From Anniella stebbinsi (lineage: Eukaryota > Chordata > Lepidosauria > Squamata > Anniellidae), in NCBI GenBank assembly GCA_029215795.1, contig JARDYH010000007.1, positions 79,495,763-79,559,762 of the forward strand: a stretch of 64,000 nucleotides of DNA. The letters are read 5' to 3'. Below, piece by piece: positions 54,546-64,000 of this stretch (the stretch's first letter is position 1; each line of letters begins with the position of its first letter). A model generated the notes under the pieces. It did not search any database, was not told where the DNA came from, and saw nothing but the letters and a program-made list of their open reading frames with translations. The position numbers and the translations under genes were made by a program.

Positions 54546-55864
54546 TAGGGGTGTGCACGGACCCCCCGGATCGGATTGGGACCCGGATCGGGACCTCCAA
54601 TTTTGTCCCGGACCGGTTCGGACAAAATCGGAGGCCCCCCGGACCGGATCGAGTCCGATCCTGACCAAAAAATCGTAAATTTTTGGATCGGCCGCCATTT
54701 TTTTCCCCATAGACTTGCATTGCAATGCAAGTCTATGAGGAAAAAATGGCGGCGGGTCGGTGAGGGGGGGCCTAACTCCCTCCCCCCCCCGGGGCCATCC
54801 GCTGTGGACGGCCCCGGCAGGTAAGCCCCCTCCCCCGCGCTCCCTACCCCCCCTGGGGCCGCCCGCTTCCATCCGCTGGCGCCCGCGGGCGCCAGCGGAT
54901 AGAAGCGGACGGCTCCGGGGGGGGTAAGCCCCCTTCCCCGCCACTGCTTACCTTCTCGGCCCGTCCGCTCCCGTCCTGCGCCGGCGGCTACTACCAGCGG
55001 GCTCCGCGGCCTACTCTCGAGTAGCGCGCCGGGTGATGACATCACCCGGCGCGCCACCCTGGAGCAGGCCGCGGAGCCTGCTGGTAGTAGTAGGCGCCGG
55101 CGCCGGACGGGAGCCGCCGGGCCGGGAAGGTAAGGGCCCCCCTCCCCCCTCCGCGCGCCCCCTCCTCCCCTCCACACACCCCCTCCTTACCTTCCCGGCC
55201 CGGCGGCTCGCGTCCGGCGCCGGCGCCTACTACTACCAGCAGGCTCCGCGGCCTGCTCTAGAGTAGCGCGCCAGGTGATGACATCACCCGGCGCGCCACC
55301 CTAGAGCAGGCCGCGGAGCCTGCTGGGAGTAGTAGGCGCCGGCGCCGGACGGGAGCCGCCGGGCCGGGAAGGTTAGGGCCCCCTCCCCCCTCCGCGCGCC
55401 CCCTCCTCCCCTCCACGCACCCCCTGCTTACCTTCTCGGCCCGTCCGCTCCCGTCCGGGGCTGGCGGCTACCACCAGCAGGCTCCGCGGCCTGCTCTAGA
55501 GTAGCGCGCCGGGTGGTGACATCACCCGGCGCGCCACCCTAGAGCAGGCCGCGGAGCCCGCTGGTAGTAGCTGCTAGTGCCGGACGGGAGCGGACGGGCC
55601 GAGAAGGTAAGCGCCCCCCTCCTCCCCCCCCGCTGTCGACTTTCATCGGCGGGCGCCCGCTGGCGCCCGCCAATGGAAGCGGCGGTGGGCGCCAGTGGGC
55701 GCCCGCCGATCCGCCGATCCGCCGAACCGGTTCGGAGCCTTTTCGGACCGGTTCGGATTGGATCGGCCGATCCAGCTGCGGGATCGGAAATCGGATAATT
55801 TATCCGATTTCCCACTGGACCGGACTTGGATCGTGGATCGGGTCCGATCCAGTGCACATCCCTA
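54546..55864 (+). mobile_element. Palindrome-chain hAT element, copy 4, 1319 bp
   Basis: The ends are TAGGGGTGTGCACGGACC and CAGTGCACATCCCTA. A perfect 8-bp target-site duplication, gttaaaac, lies at 54538-54545 and 55865-55872. It is in the opposite orientation to copies 2, 3 and 5. Three tandem palindromic units of about 240 bp are centred near 55039, 55281 and 55519; the junctions read CTTACCTTCCCGGCC or GGGAAGGTAAG. All other small palindromes are present. Confidence 0.95.
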
Positions 55865-55872
55865 GTTAAAAC

Positions 55873-56500
55873 TTATAGGAAATTGTTTCCAAAGGGTGTG
55901 TGTTGGGGGGGGGGACCTAGATTTGTACTGTTGTTTTTTTAGAAACAGTGTTCTTACCTATGTTATTAGGATCTTTAAAATATTGTTATGACATTGCCTG
56001 TATCCTAATCTCCCACTTTGTGTTGTGGGTCATAGCCTCTGGGTATGATCTAACAAAACAAATAAATAAACCATTTGTGGTGGAAGTCAGGAATCCTTAG
56101 AGCATGGTTAAATAACCCTGACCACTGGTCATGTTGGCTGGAGTTTATGGGAGTCATAGTCCAGAACAACTGGAGGGTACCAAGTTGCCCAGCTGTGCGA
56201 GAGAGTTTATTACTAACCATGATGTGAACATGATTTCTGCTGCTATTCTCCCATCAGAATATGTTTTGAATATTTTCCAGCCTTTCATGTACACAAATAG
56301 GAGCATCCGGGTAGGGCTCAGAAAGTCTCCAGTGTACACCCCTGGAGAACTTCTGCCAATCAGAGTGGCCAGTACTGAACTAGGTGGACCAATGGCTTGA
56401 CTTCATGCAAGACAGTTCCTACGTCTCTTCTTGGCAAACTCCACCTCCTTCCAGTATCACACATGGATGAATTATCTGCACTAACTGGCTCTATACCGAA
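55873..56500. other. Single-copy DNA with a MITE fragment at about 56125-56185
   Basis: The fragment reads 'catgttggctggagtttatgggagtcatagtccag' and belongs to the family at 23295-23610. Nothing else is recognised. Confidence 0.45.
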
Positions 56501-56502
56501 TC

Positions 56503-56677
56503 AGTGGAGCCTGGTCGCTCCGATTTCAGTCTGGCTGTGAATCCATTCTGAGTTTCAATCAGATCCAGTGAGAACTTTAGAGGAGCTAATGAAGGTGCTG
56601 AACCCTATCCCCAAAATAGCTTCAGCACCTTGGATAGCTCCTTTAGAATTGTGATATTGGAGTCACTACCCTCCACT
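56503..56677. mobile_element. Palindromic MITE with CAGTGGAGCCTGG ends
   Basis: The left end 'cagtggagcctggtcgctccgatttcag' is answered by 'tattggagtcactaccctccactg'. The centre holds 'gaaggtgctgaacccta' and its inverse 'agcaccttgg'. Same family as 37498-37685. Confidence 0.8.
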
Positions 56678-57552
56678 GGTCTGTATTAATCAAAGCCGAG
56701 TGCTGTTCTCCTTCATACTTTAGCCAGACATTTATCCCTCCATAAAGGTGTATATGAGTTTTTGAGCACTTCCTGATGTATGTGTGCATGGCATTCAATT
56801 GACTTTTGGATGGGAAGTACATATAGGGCGTGTTTGTATGATCAGGGTGGGGGAAAAAAGCCATGTTGGCTTATTTCCTCTGTTGCGTGTACTACTTGCA
56901 TACCGGGGGGATCGCGAAAGTAATGGGCAAAGGTAGTGAATGAAACTGACTTAGACAGTACTTTGGAGTCTTGCTGAGACCTCACCCATTTCCAGTGCAT
57001 CCCTAGGGATTAGGAGAACATGAGACACAACCAGCTCTTTTGTTCAAAATGGTTTAATTAGACAAAAGTTATGGGATGTCACATTCTTTCATATTGAGGG
57101 CCACACAGTCTATCTGCAATTAAACTGGAAAGAGTTACAATTGCAAACAAAAGTGAGCTGCTTGAAAATTTGCAATAGGCATCTCTAGCCTTTGACAAGG
57201 TATCTGCTCCAACTTAAAAAAAGGAAAGGTTTTGCTCATCTTTACTTCCACTTCATGCAAATTGTTATTTATTTTGCATATTGAAGTGGGGTGGGAAATG
57301 GTCTCTTTGCCAAAGGGGACAACCAAACCATACTGATGAAATTTAGTGGTGCTGTGAGAGGAATGTAATTTACTCTCTCCATTTAATTATCTTTACTCTT
57401 TGTAACAGGTGTAATGAATACAACACCTGATGGCTAATGATAATCCAGATGGTTTGGAATTGTAACTCCATATGCCATGTGATTTAAAGCAGAATAAAGA
57501 TGTGGTTAACTCTTCATGCACTATCACTTAGTGTAAATAAGAGAATTGTTGA
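56678..57552. other. Single-copy DNA, nothing recognised
   Basis: No gene or repeat is recognised. Confidence 0.45.
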
Positions 57553-57592
<40 letters not shown>

Positions 57593-58230
57593 TATTGATT
57601 TCTTACCCGCCTCTCCCTCCGGATCGAGGTGGGGAACAACAATAAATATAAATACAAAGACTATAAAATAGATATAAAATATTAAAACAAATAAAAACAA
57701 ATACATTATTAAAAACATCTTAAAATTCAACTGGATAGGCTTGCTGGAAGAGATCAGTTTTCATGGCACTCTTAAATTCAAGAAGACTGCTAAGTTGTTG
57801 AATCTTTCCTGGCAGGCCATTTCACAGTCTGGGAGCGGCAGAAGAGAAGGTCCTCTGGGTAACATATGTTAGCCTAGTTCTGGCTGATTGAAGTAAATTC
57901 TTCCCAGAGGACCTGAGTGTGTGGGGCGGATTATACAGGAGAAGGCGATCCCGCAGGAACCTGGACCCAAACCATATAGGGCTTTAAAGGTAATAACCAA
58001 CACTTTATACTTTGCCTGGAAACTAATTGGCAGCCAGTGGAGTGATTTTAAGACTGGTGTAATGTGGTCACCCCTAGGTGTACCGGTGACCAGCCTGGCT
58101 GCCATATTTTGAACTAGTTTCTGGACTAGTTTCTGGACTACGCACAAAGGTAGCCCTATGTACAGCGCATTGCAGAAGTTGAGCCTCAAAGTTACCAGTG
58201 CATGCACTAGGGGACTGATCCTATGGTCTC
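57553..58230 (-). mobile_element. LINE (L2/CR1 group) 3' end, antisense, longest coding remnant
   Basis: The (AAT)n tail at 57553-57592 is followed in inverse by the 3' UTR and a coding block. On the minus strand from 58207 this reads MHALVTLRLNFCNALYIGLP, a locally repeated 'VQKLVQKLVQN', then HITPVLKSLHWLPISFQAKY and LVITFKALYGLGPG. The doubled 'ctagtttctggactagtttctggacta' (58113-58140) is a small tandem duplication. This is a 5'-truncated retrotransposon. Confidence 0.87.
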
Positions 58231-58552
58231 TGTGAGAACATCCCAGAAACCATAGGAATATTCAAAGTCCCAGTCCTGAAGCTGCACTTGCTGCTATGAC
58301 CTTGGGAGGGGAGCTCTGAGTTCCAATCCTCCTCTCACCCCCTTGCAGCTTGGCATGGAAATTCATTTTTATTTACTGAAATCAGTTGTTGGTTGCTTTT
58401 CCCTCCATGTATCTAAAGTAGGGATGGGGAAGAAATTTATTGGTTTACATTTTAATGCAAATTTACCTCATGTCACACTTTTGAACCAATATATGAACCG
58501 AAACTCAGTTATCCTTCAAAATGACAATTTCTCGGATTTTTACAATGGAGCT

Positions 58553-58584
<32 letters not shown>

Positions 58585-58857
58585 AAATAATTTATATTAA
58601 GGAACTGTGCTTAGAAAATGCATATAGTTAAAAACTTACTTGCGGTAGAGTGCAATTGCATTCCCATCTCCAGAAAAAAAGGCATCCGCAACGTCCCTCT
58701 TGGCTTCCAGGACGTCACGCTGGAATTTGGATGCTGGGGGACGATCCCAGAAGTGGGAAAGCCCAGGATCCTCCCCCTCCCGGAAGGCTCATAGGTGTAG
58801 ATGAGCCCCTCGTCATATTTTGAGAAGACCCACTGAAAACAATGGGACTTAAGTTAA
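58231..58857. other. Single-copy DNA with (CAG)n and MITE-end fragment
   Basis: (CAG)n lies at 58556-58583. Sequence around 58690-58815 ends in 'ggtgtagatgagcccc', like the element at 33251-33725. An 'aaaacaatgggacttaagtt' piece at 58837-58856 belongs to the small palindromic family at 63052-63165. Confidence 0.5.
58556..58583. repeat. (CAG)n trinucleotide array
   Basis: About nine uninterrupted CAG units. A frame running through it would encode Gln, but there is no further support for a gene here. Confidence 0.93.
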
Positions 58858-59102
58858 TCATAGAATCATAGAATAGTAGAGTTGGAAGGGGCCTAAGGCC
58901 ATCGAGTCCAACTCCCTGCTCAATGCAGGAATCCACCTTAAAGTATCCCTGACAGATGGCTGTCCAGCTGCCTTTTGAATGCCTTTAGTGTTGGAGAGCA
59001 CACTAGAGACGATGGTTCCATTGTCATACTGCTCGAACAGTCAGGAAGTTTTTCCTGATGTCCAGCCAAAATCTGGCTTCCTGTAACTAGCTTAAGTCTT
59101 GA
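58858..59102 (-). mobile_element. CR1-like LINE 3' end, antisense
   Basis: 'tcatagaatcatagaatagtagagttggaagg' through 'cagtcaggaagtttttcctgatgtccagcc' is the same region as 32031-32307 and slightly better preserved at its end (two ATCATAGA units). Confidence 0.87.
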
Positions 59103-59578
59103 CCAAGTCTGAATCCAACCCTATTCATTTATTTACTGGATTAGTATATTTACTGGATTAGTTTAATTACTTCATTGGCAGGTTTGATTTTTTTAAAAAT
59201 AATTTTATTTCATTTATTTTGAACATAATAATCCTTTTACTATAACTGGTTAGTCAAATATTTAAATACATATAAATTTGAAAGAGCTGCACTTCAAATA
59301 GCAAATTGGTGTAGGTTTTGGAAACAGTGCTTCTATTATCCATCTGGTCATACATCCAGAGGTTACTTTTGCAATTTGTAACCAATTTAAATGCCATCAT
59401 CTTCAAAAGCAACCATTACCCAATCAGCTTTTTTTTAAAAAATGGCTACCATTGCCAAATGAAGCAAATTTTGAGTTGCTGTTATATCCTGATTTGATCA
59501 GCATGAGAAACACTACATTGGACCAAATCCCATGCCCCAAAGTAAGTGATTCCCCCCACTTTGGTTTCTTGGAGACTA
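59103..59578. other. Single-copy AT-rich DNA
   Basis: No gene or repeat is recognised. Confidence 0.45.
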
Positions 59579-61568
59579 AGAGCTCCATCACACAAGCATT
59601 TTATCGCACTCTTAACATGCCTGTTTTGCTGTTTTGCAGTGCAGTACTCACATGACACTGTGCCTGTCCTGCAGCTACCCTGCCTCTTCCCCTCCATTTT
59701 TCATTTTTTTTCTACAGCAGGGAAAGTTTATTTCCTCCATGCAGGATTAAAGCGCCTTTCGGCCCCATGTATTGGCATCCGTATGCTGTGTCCTTTGCTG
59801 GGGGCGTGTGCTTTGAACGAGTGCTTGCTGACGAAAGAGGAGGGCGGAACGGTTCTCCTCCTCCAGCACACCATGTTGAATGAATGGGCTTGTGCTGAGC
59901 CAGTCAAATGGGCTTTTGCTGCTCCACCCCCACCCTCCTTGCCTGCAGAAATCAGGTCCAGCCGATCAAACGTTGAATCGGTAAAATGGTAGACAATAAT
60001 GCCAGAGCGAGGGGGTGGAAAGCTCCCACGTCCATCACCCGACAAGAACCAATGAACTGGAGGGGGAAGGAGAAGGGGCAGGCTGTGCGCAATAACAGGA
60101 GAGCAAACAAGTGAAAAGAGAGTCCCCCGGTATAGTGACGACTGTGAAAGGGACCAGTGCTTGCCACTAGGGATGTGCACTGGATCGGACCCGATCCACG
60201 ATCCGAGTCCGGTCCAGTGGGAAATCGGATAAATTATCCGATTTCCGATCCCGCAGCTGGATCGGCCGATCCAATCCGAACCGGTCCGAAAAGGCTCCGA
60301 ACCGGTTCGGCGGATCGGCGGATCGGCGGGCGGCCACTGGCGCCCACCGCCGCTTCCATTGGCGGGCGCCAGCGGGCGCCCGCCGATGAAAATGGACAGC
60401 GGGGGGGGGGGAGGAGGGGGGCGCTTACCTTCTCGGCCCGTCCGCTCCCGTCCGGCACTAGCAGCTACTACCAGCGGGCTCCGCGGCCTGCTCTAGGGTG
60501 GCGCGCCGGGTGATGTCATCACCCGGTGCGCTACTCTAGAGCAGGCCGCGGAGCCTGCTGGTGGTAGCCGCCGGCCCCGGACGGGAGCGGACGGGCCGAG
60601 AAGGTAAGCAGGGGGTGCGTGGAGGGGAGGAGGGGGCGCGCGGAGGGGGGAGGGGGGCCCTTACCTTCCCGTCCCGGCGGCTCCCGTCCCGGCGCCGGCG
60701 CCTACTACTACCAGCAGGCTCCGCGGCCTGCTCTAGGGTGGCGCGCCGGGTGATGTCATCACCCGGCGCGCTACTCTAGAGCAGGCCGCGGAGCCTGCTG
60801 GTAGTAGTAGGCGCCGGCGCCGGACGGGAGCCGCCGGGCCGGGAAGGTAAGCAGGGGGTGCATGGAGGGGAGGAGGGGGCGCGCGGAGGGGGGAGGGGGG
60901 CCCTTACCTTCCCGTCCCGGCGGCTCCCGTCCCGGTGCCGGCGCCTACTACTACCAGCAGGCTCCGCGGCCTGCTCTAGGGTGGCGCGCCGGGTGATGTC
61001 ATCACCCGGCGCGCTACTCTAGAGCAGGCCGCGGAGCCTGCTGGTAGTAGTAGGCGCCGGCGCCGGACGGGAGCGGACGGGCCGAGAAGGTAAGCAGTGG
61101 CGGGGAAGGGGGCTTACCCCCCCCGGAGCCGTCCGCTTCTATCCGCTGGCGCCCGCGGGCGCCAGCGGATGGAAGCGGGCGGCCCCAGGGGGGGTAGGGA
61201 GCGCGGGGGAGGGGGCTTACCTGCCGGGGCCGTCCACAGCGGACGGCCCCGGGGGGGGAGGGAGTTAGGCCCCCCCTCAGCCACCCACCGCCATTTTTTC
61301 CTCATAGACTTGCATTGCAATGCAAGTCTATGGGGAAAAAAATGGCGGCCGATCCAAAAATTTACGATTTTTGGGTCGGGATCGGACTCGATCCGGTCCG
61401 GGGGGCCTCCGATTTTGTCCAAACCGGTCCGGGACAAAATTGGAGGTCCCGATCCGGGTCCCGATCCGATCCGGGGGGTCCGTGCACACCCCTACTTGCC
61501 ACACTAATGAAACAGAGGTCAGAATAGCAGGTGTATGCCAGAAAAAAAAGTAGGTGTGATGGAGCTCT
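59579..61568. mobile_element. Non-autonomous DNA transposon with AGAGCTCCATCACAC ends, split by hAT copy 5
   Basis: AGAGCTCCATCACAC at 59579-59593 is answered exactly by GTGTGATGGAGCTCT at 61554-61568. Without the inserted copy 5 and one target-site duplication, the element is about 655 bp. The outer flanks (ggagacta / aactgtta) do not match, so the superfamily is not settled. No transposase motif is seen in the 59579-60167 part. Confidence 0.82.
60168..61494 (-). mobile_element. Palindrome-chain hAT element, copy 5, 1327 bp, nested
   Basis: The ends are TAGGGATGTGCACTGG and GTCCGTGCACACCCCTA. A perfect 8-bp target-site duplication, cttgccac, lies at 60160-60167 and 61495-61502. Three tandem palindromic units are centred near 60516, 60756 and 60999. 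The second and third units differ at only about two places over ~230 bp (CG to CA at 60860-60865, CG to TG at 60935-60940), both CpG-type changes. A recent tandem duplication is likely. Confidence 0.95.
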
Positions 61569-62924
61569 AACTGTTATTCTGTTTAATGCACACTCCGAGA
61601 CAACAGGTGATGTTTACAGGTGATGATGTGGATGTTGAACAAATACCTTTATTTTTTGTTTCTTTTGAGGTGTGTTCCATGAATTACAATTCTCTATTCT
61701 TTGTAATGTTGCTATTGGTTGACTGTCTGTTTGCAGCACAGTTTATTTTAATTGATTGGTTAAACCAATTAAATGATTTAATAATTAATTAAATCAATTA
61801 ATTTAAAAAACTTAATTTTTTTCTAATGATCTCTTTCTAATTGGGCAGCAGAATTTTTTGGTGGTGCTAGCAGACTTACTTCGAAATTTAAAATGTGCCA
61901 TGGACTGACCCCCCCCCCCCCAAACAACAACTTCCTACCCCAGACATAGTATTTCAAAAGTGTGTAGGTTGCATTAAAATGTAAGCTGAATGTTTTCCTC
62001 TCCCATCCCTAATCTATGCTAAGGATGACTAAAGCTACATCCAACTGTATGCTGCACCTTTCCCTAGTAATGCTTTACTGCCCACAGATGTCTTTCCTTA
62101 ATTCCTTTTTCTTAATTCCCATGTTTTGCTCAATCTGAATCCAGATTCAGCCCAATCTCTTTTGGAGCTGAAGGAGCATGGATATCTCCAAAGTTTGAAG
62201 GATAGGGGAAAATGCATATATGGAGGGTAAGTCCTCATTATTTTGCAACCAGCTGCCTCATTTAGCTTGTAAGATTATTTATTTTGATACATAATTACAT
62301 GGGTTGATACTTTAGTCAGCAATTAATTAGTTCTAATTGGAGTGTAAATTAATTAAAAGAACACACTTTGTCAACTGCAATTTGTTTTTTATCCAGCTCA
62401 GTATTGGGATGGTGTGAAAATTGAAGACGGGGGAGTGCTGGGAGTCCTTTCCAAATTGACACAAGGCTGTTCTTGATTATTTTAAATTTTGCAACACCAA
62501 GTAGGTATTGCAGCACTCTGTTCTTGGTAGGATGCTAACAGGTGCCAAATGGAGTCCATGCTGTTTACGTTGCAACACGGCTCTAGAGTGAGGAGAACAT
62601 AAGGCCCGCATCATGCAGGATGCAGGTTATAAATGAACAACATGAACACAAAATAGAACATTCAAAACAACAAAACCTAAGAAAAGAAATTGTCCATTGG
62701 CTCTGCTTAAGTAACAGCAAACTATGCCCGCCACGTTTTAATGTCACGTAGCCTGCTTTAAATCCAGGAAGATATATAATATCTCAGAGTTCTCTCCTGC
62801 TGTATTACTATTTTTATTTCAAAGACCAAGATATTGCAATTATAGGATTGGCAGGAAATGTGAGAGCCTCCAGAAATCATGCAAAATTCTGCTTCTAATA
62901 CAGAACCATAAAGTATCCAGACTT
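61569..62924. other. AT-rich single-copy DNA, candidate conserved block at about 62250-62420
   Basis: 62265-62365 is packed with 'ttaattag', 'taattgg' and 'ttaattaa' words and has no repeat. A C run lies near 61910-61921. No gene is recognised. Confidence 0.4.
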
Positions 62925-63052
62925 AGGGCTCGATCCTATGCAAGTTTAGACAGAAAAATACCTTACAACTCCCAGCATGCCCCAGTGCTGTCTGGGGAAT
63001 GCTGGAAGTTGTAGGACCTTTTCTGTTTAAACATGCATAGGAGTGCACCCTT
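62925..63052. mobile_element. Small palindromic MITE, ATCCTATGCA / TGCATAGGAG tips
   Basis: 'agggctcgatcctatgcaagttta' and 'ttacaactcccagcatgcc' are answered by 'ggaatgctggaagttgtagg' and 'taaacatgcataggagtgcaccct'. It is non-coding, and the target site is not resolved. Confidence 0.75.
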
Positions 63053-63375
63053 AGTCATAGTTAGAGGAGACCCAATGAAGTCAATGGGGCAGGCTTAAAT
63101 TAGTTGCGGACTTCAGTTAAATCCCACTGATTTCAAAGGGTCTACTCTAACTATGACTAGGTCTGGATCCAATCCATCGAGTTGGAAGGGACCTCAAATA
63201 TCAAGAGTTCTGGGTGGCTTACCAAAAAGTCAGACATTTAACCATTAAAAACATTCCAGGACTTCGTCATACTTAGAGTTGAAATCAATGAAGTTGAGTT
63301 AATCAGGTCTAATTTAAGTCTGTCCTATTGATTTCAATAAGTCCTTTCTAAGTATGATAAAGTCTGGAACCAACC
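63052..63375. mobile_element. Two copies of a small palindromic MITE (AGTCATAGTTAGAG tips)
   Basis: The first copy is 63052-63165 ('cttagtcatagttagaggagaccc' against 'gggtctactctaactatgactagg'). The second, more diverged, is about 63263-63375 ('cgtcatacttagagttgaaatcaatg' against 'ttgatttcaataagtcctttctaagtatgata'). Confidence 0.7.
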
Positions 63376-63647
63376 TATTAAGGTTAATAACACTCTCAGA
63401 TGCCTGATTAATCATGGACACTTTTTAAAAAATCAATTGATCTAATTGACTAATTGACTAATTGTTGCAGCCCCAATTCCTGGGTCACTTTTTAACTAAC
63501 ACTGTGCACAAATGGCCTTTCAAAATTCTCCATCTTGTCTGTGGGCAGTGAAATTGGGAGGAACACTTTGTTGAATTTCTCTTGGGTTGAGGGGAAAAAC
63601 TTCAACACTTTTTGTGGGGATGGGACTCACCATTAACAGGGAGAGAA

Positions 63648-63850
63648 GCAGTGGAAGGTGGTGGTCCAATTTTGGTGGGGCTGTAAATCCATTGTGGGTT
63701 ACAGTTAGAGCCAGCCAGAATGCAAAAGGAGCTCTCCAAAGTGCAGAACTGTATCCTCAAAATGGGTTCAGCACCTTGGAGAGCTCCTCTAGAATGCTGG
63801 ATGGTTCTGACTGAAACCCAGAATGGATTCCCAGCGCGACCAAAATAGGA
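63648..63850. mobile_element. Palindromic MITE of the CAGTGGAGGCTGG family
   Basis: 'cagtggaaggtggtggtccaattttggtggggctgtaaatccattgtggg' is answered by 'gaaacccagaatggattcccagcgcgaccaaaatagg'. The centre has the inverted pair 'ggagctctccaaagtgc' and 'gcaccttggagagctcc'. Frames on both strands across it are mirror images of the palindrome, not genes. Confidence 0.8.
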
Positions 63851-64000
63851 GAAACCAACCCCGCCGGAAAATAGCACAGTTTCTTTCTTTATTTTGAAGG
63901 CTTTTTGTTTGCTGGTTTGTTTTGGTTCATTTGCTCTGCCATTGAAAGTGATGGCAGAAGAAAGTGTGTTGGTAGCCCGGCCATCATATTTCACCCTCCA

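Noticed and set aside
58343..58600. Poly-glutamine protein gene
   Set aside because: The frame is open only because of the CAG array. It is 85 codons, has no upstream exon, and is flanked by repeats.
27301..61494. CpG-island promoters or CRISPR-like arrays
   Set aside because: The CpG-rich palindromes have exact transposon ends and target-site duplications. The ~240-bp units are not separated by variable spacers, and the surrounding DNA is eukaryotic.

Overview
This window looks like non-coding nuclear DNA from an amniote, most probably a squamate reptile (lizard or snake). I find no protein-coding gene, rRNA, functional tRNA, CRISPR array or bacterial-type operon that I can support. The assignment rests on the mix of interspersed repeats: 3' ends of L2/CR1-group LINEs with (AAT)n or (AAAT)n tails, a tRNA-headed CORE-type SINE, CR1 3' ends carrying the 'agagttggaagg' motif, abundant microsatellites, and several families of palindromic non-autonomous DNA transposons. 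The exact species cannot be read from the sequence.

Layout. 1-13 kb: low-density repeats, two copies of a 320-bp foldback hAT-like element, one 454-bp GC-rich hAT-like element, a CORE-SINE pair, and a decayed L2-type reverse transcriptase (about 7.5-8.35 kb). 13-18 kb: a foldback element, an antisense LINE remnant, a 942-bp GC-rich hAT-like element, a long three-phase trinucleotide repeat attached to a SINE, a 93-codon open frame that may be the 3' end of a retroelement, and a hAT element with CAGTGCCGG ends. 18-27 kb: mostly single-copy AT-rich DNA, including candidate conserved non-coding elements. 27-43 kb: the first large 'palindrome-chain' hAT element, four more foldback elements, a CR1 end, LINE ends and small MITEs. 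43-62 kb: a dense cluster of four large (1.1-1.33 kb) GC-rich palindrome-chain hAT elements, interleaved with LINE 3' ends and several clear nested insertions. 62-64 kb: AT-rich unique DNA and small palindromic MITEs.

The most notable content is the transposon architecture. Five large elements with TAGGGRTGTGCA ends all have perfect 8-bp target-site duplications, and all five fit the position-7 A of the Ac-type hAT consensus nTnnnnAn (four of five also have the T at position 2). Inside them are two or three tandem ~240-bp units, each a near-perfect palindrome centred on CGGGTGATGTCATCACCCG. The same palindromic core is found in a second hAT-like group with unrelated ends (TAGGGTGACCAGAT). That second group also includes a 320-bp element that is itself an inverted dimer of a ~170-bp foldback MITE. 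One copy carries an exact 29-bp inversion in one arm. These elements supply almost all CpG-dense DNA in the window and explain nearly all of the longest open frames.

Limits: family names are given only where motifs justify them. Calls of 'conserved element' are inferences from sequence texture, not from alignment. Boundaries of LINE, SINE and small MITE fragments are approximate; boundaries of elements with stated target-site duplications are exact.
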